Below are positions 6,361 through 12,397 of a stretch of 12,397 nucleotides of DNA, one piece after another. A program made the position numbers and the translations under genes. Source of the DNA: Roseburia sp. (GTDB taxonomy: Bacteria; Bacillota_A; Clostridia; Lachnospirales; Lachnospiraceae); assembly GCA_017547315.1 (NCBI GenBank), contig JAFYQA010000101.1, positions 1-12,397 of the forward strand, in the 5' to 3' direction. The notes under the pieces are model-generated. The model searched no databases. It saw only the letters and a program-made list of their open reading frames with translations, and was not told the DNA's origin. The number at the start of each line of letters is the position of its first letter. The stretch's first letter is position 1.

Positions 6361-6449
6361 TCCTTTTAGGAAATGTGAGCCCTCTGGCGAACAGAGGATT
6401 TATTCTCACTTTTAATTGTATGAGGAATCCATTCCCGAATTCCTCATAC
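6361..6449 (-). promoter_or_regulatory. Cluster of hairpins between infB and rbfA
   Basis: Two well-formed hairpins follow infB. The first is an 11-bp perfect stem (6418-6428 with 6439-6449, 10-nt loop). The second is nested: GTGAG/CTCAC (6375-6379 with 6405-6409) around CCTCTG/CAGAGG (6381-6386 with 6392-6397). A short 6-bp AGGAAA/TTTCCT hairpin follows close to the rbfA ribosome binding site. None ends in a clear U tract on the minus strand, so these look more like processing, stability or translation-control elements than terminators. Confidence 0.55.
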
Positions 6450-6469
6450 GATACTAATTAAACTACTTC

Positions 6470-9454
6470 TTAGCGTGGTACTTCTACCATAATATATGCT
6501 TCTACGATATCTAATTCTGCAATTTCATTGAAGCCTTCGAATACAAGACCACATTCATAACCGGTTCTAACTTCCTTAACATCATCTTTAAATCTCTTTA
6601 AGGATGCTAAATTACCTTCAAATATCTGCTTACCTTCACGTGTAATACGAACTTTACAACCTCTCTGGAAGATACCATCTAATACATAAGAACCTGCGAT
6701 GTTACCTACACCAGATGCCTTGAAGATCTGACGTACTTCTGCATGACCAATTACTTTTTCTTCGAAGATTGGATCTAACATACCCTTCATTGCAGCTTCT
6801 ACATCTTCGATTGCCTGATAGATAACTCTGTATAATCTTACGTCTACGCCTTCTTTTTCTGCTGAAACTTTTGCAGTTGGGTCTGGACGAACATTAAAGC
6901 CAATGATGATTGCGTTAGAAGCAGATGCTAATGTGATATCAGATTCATTAATAGCACCTACACCACCATGAATTACTTTTACCACTACTTCTTCATTAGA
7001 AAGCTTCACAAGACTCTGTTTTACTGCTTCTACAGAACCCTGAACGTCTGCTTTTACGATAATATTTAATTCTTTTACATTACCTGACTGAATCTGTGAG
7101 AACAAGTCATCTAATGACATTCTTGCTTTTGTCTCTTCGATTAAGCGGTTCTTGCTTTCTGAAATATAAGTTTCAGCAAATGCACGAGCATCTTTTTCTG
7201 TCTCTGTAGAAACAAATGTCTCACCAGCTTCTGGAACTGCGGATAAACCAAGAATCTCTACTGGTGTAGATGGTCCTGCTTCTTTTACTCTGCGTCCCTG
7301 GTCGTCAATCATAGCACGAATCTTACCATAGCAGCTACCACAAGCGATTGGCTGACCAACCTGTAAAGTACCTTTCTGTACTAATACAGTAGCAACTGGA
7401 CCACGTCCTTTATCAAGCTGTGCTTCGATAACAAGACCTCTTGCCTTACGGTTTGGATTTGCTTTTAACTCTAATACATCTGCAGTTAATAATACCATTT
7501 CTAAAAGGTTATCAATACCTTCACCTGTCTTAGCAGATACTGGACAGAATACAGTGCTTCCGCCCCAATCTTCTGGAATTAACTGATGCTCTGATAATTC
7601 CTGTTTTACACGGTCGATATTTGCACTTGGTTTATCAATCTTGTTGATTGCAACAATGATTTCTACGCCAGCTGCTTTTGCATGGTTGATAGCTTCTACT
7701 GTCTGTGGCATTACACCATCATCGGCAGCTACTACTAAGATAGCGATATCTGTTGAATTCGCACCACGCATACGCATTGCTGTAAACGCTTCATGACCAG
7801 GTGTATCTAAGAATGTAATATTCTGGTCGTTGATTGATACTACAGAAGCACCAATGTGCTGTGTAATACCACCAGCCTCGCGGTCTGTTACACGAGTAGA
7901 ACGGATTGCATCCAAAAGGGATGTTTTACCGTGGTCAACGTGACCCATTACACATACTACAGGTGGACGAGATACTAATGTTTCTTCTGCATCCTCTGCT
8001 TCTTTTAATAATTCAGCAATTACGTCAATCTTTTCTTCTGGTTCACAAATGCAGTTGAACTCTAATGCAATTTCTTCTGCCTGTTCGTAATCGATTTCCT
8101 GGTTAACAGTAACCATTGTACCTTTCAAGAATAATTTTTTAACAATCATGGCTGGCTGAATCTTCATCTTATCAGCTAAATCTTTAATTGTTAATTTTTC
8201 AGGTAAAATTAATGTCTTGATTGTTTCTTCTTCCTGTTTTGGCTGCTGTGGCTGCTGTGGTTTCTTCTTGCCGCCATTCTTTTCTAAGTTTACGAAACGT
8301 TCCTGTTTCTTGCCGCCTAAAACATCATAATCATTTTTCTTGTTATTCTTCTTATTATCGTGATTTCTTTCACGTGTTTCTTTTCCGCGTAATTCTTCTG
8401 CACCCATAGCAGCAGATTCTTTGTTGAATTTATCCATCTCACGTTCGAATCTATTACCGCCATCTTTACGGAAATTATTGCCGCCTCTATCATTGCGGTT
8501 ATTGCCGCCATCTTTATTAAAGCCCTGTCTGTTATTCTGGCCATTACCCTGATTACGGTCACCCTGTGGTCTATCACCGTATGGTCTGCGTTCACCCTGT
8601 GGTCTATCGCCATTTGGACGATTCTGGCCGTTACCCTGGTAACGATCGCCCTGTGGACGGCCCTGGCGATCATTCTGTGGTCTGTCTCCGTATGGTCTGC
8701 GTTCGCCCTGTGGTCTGTCGCCATTGAAACGATTCTGTCGTTCGCCCTGTGGACGGCCCTGACGATCATTCTGTGGACGATCATTCTGCTGACGACGTTC
8801 GCGGTTCTGCTGTTCCATCTGCGCATATACATTCTCAACTGGTTTTTTGAAAACACGTTCTGTTGGCTGAACTGGTGCTTCTGTCTTAACCTCAGCAGCT
8901 TTTACTGGTTCTGCAACCTGCGGTGCAGGTGCTGGTGCTTCAGCTTCTTTTTTTGCATTTGGATTGATTAAACTGTCAAAATAGTTTCTCATATCCTGAC
9001 CAGACATCGTTTTTGCTGGTGCTGCATTCTGTGGTTTTTCTCCGTTTGGTTTACCCTGACGATCATTCTGTGAACGTGCCTGTCTATTTTCCTGTGGACG
9101 TCTGTTATCCTGATTTGGACGTCTGTTACCATTACGGTTATTATTACCCTGTTTACTGTACTGTGCATTGAAAACCGCTGTAATATTCTTTTTCTTTGGT
9201 TTCTGTGCATCCTCTGTACCTGCTTCTGCTTTTGGAGCCTCCGCTTTTGGTGCTTCTACAGCAGGTGCTGCAACTGGTTCTGCCTGTGGAGCAGCTGATT
9301 TCTGGAATTTTTTACGAACAATATCCTGTCCTGCTTCTTCCACATTACTCTGTGCTGCTTTCACTGCATATTCTGTATTTGTTAATGTTTCTATTATATC
9401 CTTAGAATTAATACCTAATTCTTTTGCAAGTTCATGAACTTTTATTTTTGCCAT
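6470..9454 (-). CDS. infB: Translation initiation factor IF-2
   Basis: IF-2 is the GTPase that brings initiator fMet-tRNA to the 30S subunit and promotes 50S joining. The 994-residue protein has an IF2_N domain (1-50, [19 protein letters not shown]), then a long Lys/Arg/Gln/Gly/Asn-rich disordered stretch (about 94-399). A second IF2_N-like domain follows (about 410-480). The G domain carries GHVDHGKT (504-511), DTPGHEA (550-556), NKID (604-607) and SAKTGEG (640-646), followed by domains II, III and the C-terminal fMet-tRNA-binding domain, ending IMVEVPR. I chose the ATG at 9454. The alternative ATG at 9470-9472 would place the ribosome binding site inside the coding region, and the family N-terminus begins MAKI. 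The gene follows ylxQ closely. Confidence 0.98.
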   Translation of the reverse strand: MAKIKVHELAKELGINSKDIIETLTNTEYAVKAAQSNVEEAGQDIVRKKFQKSAAPQAEPVAAPAVEAPKAEAPKAEAGTEDAQKPKKKNITAVFNAQYSKQGNNNRNGNRRPNQDNRRPQENRQARSQNDRQGKPNGEKPQNAAPAKTMSGQDMRNYFDSLINPNAKKEAEAPAPAPQVAEPVKAAEVKTEAPVQPTERVFKKPVENVYAQMEQQNRERRQQNDRPQNDRQGRPQGERQNRFNGDRPQGERRPYGDRPQNDRQGRPQGDRYQGNGQNRPNGDRPQGERRPYGDRPQGDRNQGNGQNNRQGFNKDGGNNRNDRGGNNFRKDGGNRFEREMDKFNKESAAMGAEELRGKETRERNHDNKKNNKKNDYDVLGGKKQERFVNLEKNGGKKKPQQPQQPKQEEETIKTLILPEKLTIKDLADKMKIQPAMIVKKLFLKGTMVTVNQEIDYEQAEEIALEFNCICEPEEKIDVIAELLKEAEDAEETLVSRPPVVCVMGHVDHGKTSLLDAIRSTRVTDREAGGITQHIGASVVSINDQNITFLDTPGHEAFTAMRMRGANSTDIAILVVAADDGVMPQTVEAINHAKAAGVEIIVAINKIDKPSANIDRVKQELSEHQLIPEDWGGSTVFCPVSAKTGEGIDNLLEMVLLTADVLELKANPNRKARGLVIEAQLDKGRGPVATVLVQKGTLQVGQPIACGSCYGKIRAMIDDQGRRVKEAGPSTPVEILGLSAVPEAGETFVSTETEKDARAFAETYISESKNRLIEETKARMSLDDLFSQIQSGNVKELNIIVKADVQGSVEAVKQSLVKLSNEEVVVKVIHGGVGAINESDITLASASNAIIIGFNVRPDPTAKVSAEKEGVDVRLYRVIYQAIEDVEAAMKGMLDPIFEEKVIGHAEVRQIFKASGVGNIAGSYVLDGIFQRGCKVRITREGKQIFEGNLASLKRFKDDVKEVRTGYECGLVFEGFNEIAELDIVEAYIMVEVPR
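8568..8774 (-). repeat. In-frame tandem repeat in the IF-2 disordered region
   Basis: Two imperfect tandem copies encode NDRQGRPQG-, [10 protein letters not shown] and PYGDRPQ-type blocks. The N-terminal-side copy is 96 nt (8679-8774, 32 residues) and the next is 111 nt (8568-8678, 37 residues). The difference is a 15-nt in-frame insertion encoding a YQGNG-like stretch. A degenerate third piece ([10 protein letters not shown]) follows. The unit lengths are multiples of three, as expected for repeat expansion held in frame. Confidence 0.85.
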
Positions 9455-9463
9455 ATATCTTGA

Positions 9464-9470
9464 CTCCTCC
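9464..9470 (-). promoter_or_regulatory. infB ribosome binding site
   Basis: GGAGGAG ends 9 nt before the ATG at 9454. It sits directly after an upstream in-frame ATG (9470-9472) that overlaps the ylxQ stop as TAATG. The site therefore supports the downstream start. Confidence 0.8.
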
Positions 9471-9471
9471 A

Positions 9472-9792
9472 TTATTCAGTTGTTTGTACAAGCTTTATCT
9501 TGCCCTCAATATTCGTTGCAAAATTCTCACTGTTTACTGCTAATGATGCTCGAAACTCTTTTCCAATTGCATGACCTAACATCTCTTTATTCGAATACTC
9601 GTACATTGGCACTTCATAAAAAGTTGTCATATCACGAAAATGTTTCTTGGTATTGTCAGAAGCATCTGATGCTACAATAACAAGAAAAGCTTTGCCTTCT
9701 TTGACCGATTTTTCTGTGGAAAACTCTCCACTTGCAATAGCTCCTGCTTTCGCAGCAAGCCCTAACATTGATAATACTTTATCTGGTTTCAA
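9472..9792 (-). CDS. ylxQ: L7Ae-family K-turn-type RNA-binding protein YlxQ
   Basis: YlxQ belongs to the L7Ae/L30e/S12e/Gadd45 family of small RNA-binding proteins, members of which bind kink-turn RNAs. Its precise target is not settled. The 106-residue protein has the family pattern: [15 protein letters not shown] near the start, [18 protein letters not shown] in the middle, [28 protein letters not shown], and a short tail. The start codon is TTG (9790-9792), with AAAGGAG upstream inside ylxR. The next in-frame ATG (9768) would cut off residues before the conserved LGLA core and has no ribosome binding site. It overlaps ylxR by 14 nt and abuts infB, consistent with coupled translation. Confidence 0.93.
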   Translation of the reverse strand: MKPDKVLSMLGLAAKAGAIASGEFSTEKSVKEGKAFLVIVASDASDNTKKHFRDMTTFYEVPMYEYSNKEMLGHAIGKEFRASLAVNSENFATNIEGKIKLVQTTE

Positions 9793-10054
9793 GTTCCCCC
9801 ATCTCCTTTGCTAACATCTCATATACGTCTTTTGGTATTGGCATTTTGAAGGAGCGTTCTAATCCTTTACTTTTGATCGCCTTCTGCAAACATTCACTAT
9901 TCGGACAGATATAAGCACCACGGCCATTCATACGTCCGGTAGCATCTAATGTAATTGCTCCTTCTGTGGTCTTAATCACGCGAGTCATTTCTTTTTTCGC
10001 TTTCATTTCACCACAGCCGATACACTGTCGCATCGGTATTTTTTTATTGGTCAT
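9779..10054 (-). CDS. ylxR: YlxR (RnpM) family nucleic-acid-binding protein, DUF448
   Basis: This is a small basic protein of the YlxR family, nearly always encoded between nusA and infB in Firmicutes. It was recently described in Bacillus as an RNase P modulator (RnpM). The 91-residue protein has the signature PMRQCIGCGEMKAKKEMTRV at the N-terminus, where two Cys (11 and 14) form a CxxC pair. The conserved GRMNGRGAYICPNSECL core carries two more Cys, so a metal site is possible. FKMPIP follows near the C-terminus. The ATG at 10054 is preceded by GAGG at 8-nt spacing. The gap to nusA is 27 nt. Family assignment is firm; the function here is taken from work on relatives. Confidence 0.93.
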   Translation of the reverse strand: MTNKKIPMRQCIGCGEMKAKKEMTRVIKTTEGAITLDATGRMNGRGAYICPNSECLQKAIKSKGLERSFKMPIPKDVYEMLAKEMGELETR

Positions 10055-10081
10055 CTATTTCGCCTCTCTGAAACTTCGTTC

Positions 10082-11200
10082 TTATTCTTCTACATAGCCT
10101 TCTTCGTCATCATAGTACTCTTCTTCGTACTCTTCCTCATAATCGAAGAAATCGCCTGACTCTCTAGCCTGTGTCTCACTCTTAATGTCAATCTTAAAAC
10201 CTGTTAAACGTGCTGCAAGTCTTGCATTCTGTCCTTCTTTACCGATTGCAAGTGATAACTGGTAATCTGGAACTACAACCTTTGCTGACTTCTCATCTGC
10301 ATCTGCAATAACAGAAATAACTTTTGCAGGGCTTAATGCGTTCTCAATCAACATAGCTGGATTCTCATTCCATGTAATGATATCAATTTTCTCACCACGA
10401 AGTTCATTTACAATCGCATTTACTCTGGCACCATTCATACCAACGCATGCACCTACTGGATCAACGTCTGGTTCATTAGACCATACTGCAATCTTAGTTC
10501 TGCTTCCTGCTTCACGAGCGATTGCTTTAATCTCAACGATTCCTTCACGAACTTCTGCTACTTCTGATTCAAATAAACGTTTTACTAATTCTGGATGTGT
10601 TCTTGACACTAAAATCTTTGGTCCTTTTGAAGTAGATTTTACTTCTAAAATATATAATTTGATACGTTCTGTTGGTTTGAATACTTCACCTTTTACCTGC
10701 TCGTTTTCTGTGAGCATCGCATCTACTTTACCGAGATTAATACTTACATTCTTGCCTACATAACGCTGAACGATACCTGTTACGATATCTTTCTCTTTGC
10801 TGTAATATTCATCGTATAATACTTTACGTTCTTCTTCACGGATTTTCTGTAAAATAACATTCTTCGCATTCTGTGTAGCAATACGACCAAAGTCCTTTGA
10901 AACAACTTCGATATTTACGATATCGCCTTCTTCATACTTAGAATCAATCATTTTTGCATTAACAAGACTGATCTCTTCTACTGAATTCTCTACGTTCTCA
11001 ACAACTGTCTTCTTCTGGAATACTTTGTATTCACAAGTATCTGAGTCAATCAAAACTTCTACATTGTCTGATGAACCGAAGTGATTTTTACAAGCAGTTA
11101 CAAGGGAATCCTGAATTGCTAAAAGTAATGTTTCCTTGCTGATATTTTTTTCCTGCTCTAATATAGTTAACGCTTCTAATAACTCATTATTCTTTGCCAT
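10082..11200 (-). CDS. nusA: Transcription termination/antitermination protein NusA
   Basis: NusA binds RNA polymerase and nascent RNA, and modulates pausing, intrinsic termination and rRNA antitermination. The 372-residue protein has the N-terminal RNA polymerase-binding domain (about 1-130, [18 protein letters not shown]), an S1 domain (about 135-200, [21 protein letters not shown]), KH1 (about 205-280, with [14 protein letters not shown] at 247-260) and KH2 (about 285-345, with [20 protein letters not shown] at 318-337). As in other Firmicutes it lacks the acidic-repeat domains of the E. coli protein. Instead it ends in a 20-residue Glu/Tyr/Asp-rich tail (from about 353). AGGAGG lies 8 nt before the ATG at 11200. 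It follows rimP by 49 nt. Confidence 0.98.
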   Translation of the reverse strand: MAKNNELLEALTILEQEKNISKETLLLAIQDSLVTACKNHFGSSDNVEVLIDSDTCEYKVFQKKTVVENVENSVEEISLVNAKMIDSKYEEGDIVNIEVVSKDFGRIATQNAKNVILQKIREEERKVLYDEYYSKEKDIVTGIVQRYVGKNVSINLGKVDAMLTENEQVKGEVFKPTERIKLYILEVKSTSKGPKILVSRTHPELVKRLFESEVAEVREGIVEIKAIAREAGSRTKIAVWSNEPDVDPVGACVGMNGARVNAIVNELRGEKIDIITWNENPAMLIENALSPAKVISVIADADEKSAKVVVPDYQLSLAIGKEGQNARLAARLTGFKIDIKSETQARESGDFFDYEEEYEEEYYDDEEGYVEE

Positions 11201-11249
11201 TTTTTAATCCTCCTGATTTTTCTATCGGTTATTTTCACGCAATTTAAAA

Positions 11250-11717
11250 TTAAAAATCAAATGCCAAACGAATCAGTGCGATATCTGCTTTCTCAAATGC
11301 AAGCGTCTCGCCTTCCTCTGTCTCTATCGTTACGGTCTTTTCATCGTATGCGGTTAAGATACCGTAAAATTCTTTCTGTTTATTTATTGCACGGTAAGTA
11401 CGAATCTCTAACTCTTTCCCCATGCTGCGGACATAGTCCTTTTCCTTTTTCAAAGGTCTTCCAAGACCCGGTGAGCTTACTTCGAAGATATATGATTCTT
11501 CTACGTAATCCTCTCTGTCAAGAATCTCATTCATCTCTCTAGATACGTCTGCACAATCATTCGATGTAATACCGCCTTCTTTGTCGATATAGCATCTTAA
11601 ATACCATGTGCCACCTTCTTTGACCCATTCAACATCAACTAATTCAAAGTTGAAACGGTCAAGAATCGGAGTAATGAGTTCCTCGGTGCGTTTTTCATAC
11701 ATCTCTTTTTTTGACAT
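11250..11717 (-). CDS. rimP: Ribosome maturation factor RimP
   Basis: RimP binds the 30S subunit during assembly and is needed for efficient maturation of its head region. The 155-residue protein matches the usual length: MSKKEMYEKRTEELITPIL, FELVDVEWVKEGGTWYLRCY, DKEGGITSNDCADVSREM, YIFEVSSPGLGRPLKKEKD (the most conserved block) and a C-terminal SH3-like part ending IALIRLAFDF. I chose the ATG at 11717, which follows AGAGGTG with 5-nt spacing. Upstream in-frame starts, including an ATG at 11762, would give a 15-residue or longer non-conserved extension without a ribosome binding site. This is the first gene of the nusA operon and follows a hairpin leader. Confidence 0.96.
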   Translation of the reverse strand: MSKKEMYEKRTEELITPILDRFNFELVDVEWVKEGGTWYLRCYIDKEGGITSNDCADVSREMNEILDREDYVEESYIFEVSSPGLGRPLKKEKDYVRSMGKELEIRTYRAINKQKEFYGILTAYDEKTVTIETEEGETLAFEKADIALIRLAFDF

Positions 11718-11770
11718 GTTTACACCTCTTCTTTCTCCATATTCAGTTTTATTTTCGCCCATAACATGAA

Positions 11771-11798
11771 TTGAGAGAGGGCTTTCGCTCTCTCTCAA
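11771..11798 (-). promoter_or_regulatory. Hairpin in the nusA-operon leader
   Basis: A stem of 12 positions (11771-11782 with 11787-11798) closes a 4-nt loop. On the minus strand the loop reads GAAA, a GNRA tetraloop closed by C-G, and the stem has one A-C mismatch. It begins about 16 nt from the predicted transcript start and ends about 53 nt before rimP. No U tract follows, so it is not a simple intrinsic terminator. Roles in mRNA 5'-end stability or in NusA feedback are possible but unproven. Confidence 0.65.
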
Positions 11799-11820
11799 CC
11801 TAGTTACTTATTACTATATT

Positions 11821-11849
11821 AATGTACCATTAAACCCCAGAAAAATCAA
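11821..11849 (-). promoter_or_regulatory. Probable promoter of the rimP-nusA-infB operon
   Basis: On the minus strand TTGATT (11844-11849, 4/6 match) and TACATT (11821-11826, 4/6 match) are 17 nt apart, and the -10 is extended by TGG directly upstream. The start point would be near 11814, giving a leader of about 97 nt. The hexamers are moderate, but the spacing, extended -10 and position between the amidase gene and rimP support it. Confidence 0.6.
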
Positions 11850-11880
11850 GGGTTTTTCCTCATTTTTTCTAGGTTTTTCC
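11832..11880. repeat. Inverted and direct repeats around the operon promoter
   Basis: AAACCC and GGGTTT (11832-11837 and 11850-11855) form an inverted repeat spanning the -35 element. GGTTTTTCC occurs twice as a direct repeat (11851-11859 and 11872-11880), 21 bp apart, which is close to two helical turns. Such phased repeats next to a promoter can be protein-binding sites. No known regulator motif was recognised. Confidence 0.4.
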
Positions 11881-11924
11881 ATTATTTTTAACGTTGTTCT
11901 CAAAAAAATACACTTTAGTAAAAT

Positions 11925-12397
11925 TTACTCTATAAAACCGAATCCATAAGCGATTCCCACCGCATCTGCATTCGCCCATACTTCCTTCAAATCACCGGTA
12001 ATTGCTGCTTCTCTAACTTCTGCCACACTATGATATCCATGCTCAATAATCATCCCTGGCACGTTTGCATTAGTGGCTCCTCGTAAAACACCATAGTAGT
12101 CCGGATTCTTTTTCCCAGTACGTACTACGACCGTTCCCACTTTATTCAGGCCATCGTTGTATTTTTGTGTCCATTCTTCAACTGTATCTGCTGTCACTTC
12201 ACGAAAAACATCTCTATTCGAAAGTCCGAGTTCAAAATTCACACTGGCAAGCTTTGCTCCTGTGGCATTCGCTGCTTTCAACGCTATTTCGGATGTGAGT
12301 GCCGCCGAATTTACGATTATAATTGGTTTATTAATCTCTATCGGCTGAAAAAACGTCGGATAATCATTGGCATCTTCCGCATTTGAATTCGTATGTA
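11925..12397 (-). CDS. N-acetylmuramoyl-L-alanine amidase (Amidase_3 type), C-terminal part, cut by window edge
   Basis: This is a probable zinc-dependent wall amidase that cuts between N-acetylmuramic acid and L-alanine. The 156 codons in the window start HTNSNAEDAN, which fits the zinc-ligand His of the family HxN motif. They continue through a variable loop to LRGATNANVPGMIIEHGYHS, whose Glu corresponds to the catalytic Glu of Amidase_3 enzymes. A closing DAVGIAYGFGFIE helix follows. The frame is open to the right edge with no convincing start, so the N-terminal half, including any signal peptide and wall-binding domains, is outside. It reads towards the nusA operon but is separated from it by a 207-nt gap that holds the operon promoter. 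A weak AT-rich hairpin followed by seven T lies after the stop. Confidence 0.85.
   Translation of the reverse strand, partial: HTNSNAEDANDYPTFFQPIEINKPIIIVNSAALTSEIALKAANATGAKLASVNFELGLSNRDVFREVTADTVEEWTQKYNDGLNKVGTVVVRTGKKNPDYYGVLRGATNANVPGMIIEHGYHSVAEVREAAITGDLKEVWANADAVGIAYGFGFIE

Noticed and set aside
8317..8856. 179-codon open frame on the minus strand within infB
   Set aside because: It is a shifted frame of the low-complexity IF-2 repeat region; its product is a Met/Arg/His/Ile-rich artefact of the repetitive codons and has no ribosome binding site or homology pattern.
9168..9437. 89-codon open frame on the plus strand, Ala/Ser-rich with hydrophobic runs
   Set aside because: It is the antisense shadow of the Ala/Pro/Glu-rich IF-2 N-terminal linker. 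The infB frame is certain here.
11718..11798. N-terminal extension of RimP to 11798, or an ATG start at 11762
   Set aside because: The extension runs through the leader hairpin, is not part of the RimP family, and lacks a ribosome binding site; the ATG at 11717 has one.
11881..11924. Strong terminator after the amidase gene
   Set aside because: Only a 5-bp AT-only stem precedes the run of seven T, and an interval separates them. It may terminate weakly, but I did not list it as a feature.

Overview
The window is a conserved translation and RNA-metabolism locus from a low-GC Firmicute, most likely a Lachnospiraceae-type Clostridium. I judge this from protein similarity by eye, the strong AGGAGG-type ribosome binding sites, the sigma-A-like promoters and the gene order. 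I cannot name a genus. Every real gene lies on the minus strand, so the locus reads from high to low coordinates. No phage, insertion sequence, CRISPR array, tRNA or rRNA was seen.

Layout in the direction of transcription. The 3' part of an N-acetylmuramoyl-L-alanine amidase gene runs in from the right edge and ends at 11925. A promoter near 11821-11849 and a hairpin leader then open the nusA-infB operon: rimP, nusA, ylxR (rnpM), ylxQ, infB, rbfA, nrnA, truB and ribF. The genes are tightly packed, with overlaps at ylxR/ylxQ, a 3-nt gap at rbfA/nrnA and an ATGA overlap at truB/ribF. A gene for a secreted SH3b-SH3b-NlpC/P60 peptidoglycan hydrolase follows, with its own promoter and terminator. 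After it come rpsO, with its own promoter and a structured leader, and the 5' two thirds or so of pnp, which runs off the left edge.

The operon joins ribosome maturation (RimP, RbfA, TruB), transcription elongation and antitermination (NusA), initiation (IF2), small RNA-binding proteins (YlxR/RnpM, YlxQ) and RNA turnover (NrnA, PNPase). The order matches the Bacillus nusA-infB-rbfA-truB-ribC-rpsO-pnpA locus, with nrnA added after rbfA, no ylxP, and the wall hydrolase inserted between ribF and rpsO.

The protein content is ordinary for such a locus, and I found no undescribed protein system. The features worth a second look are mostly RNA or promoter elements in the gaps: a roughly 130-nt imperfect stem in the pnp leader, a pseudoknot-capable rpsO leader, a WalR-like box upstream of the hydrolase promoter, a hairpin with a 9-codon mini-ORF coupled to truB, a cluster of hairpins between infB and rbfA, and a hairpin leader ahead of rimP. 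All foldings were done by eye; no energies or database searches were run.
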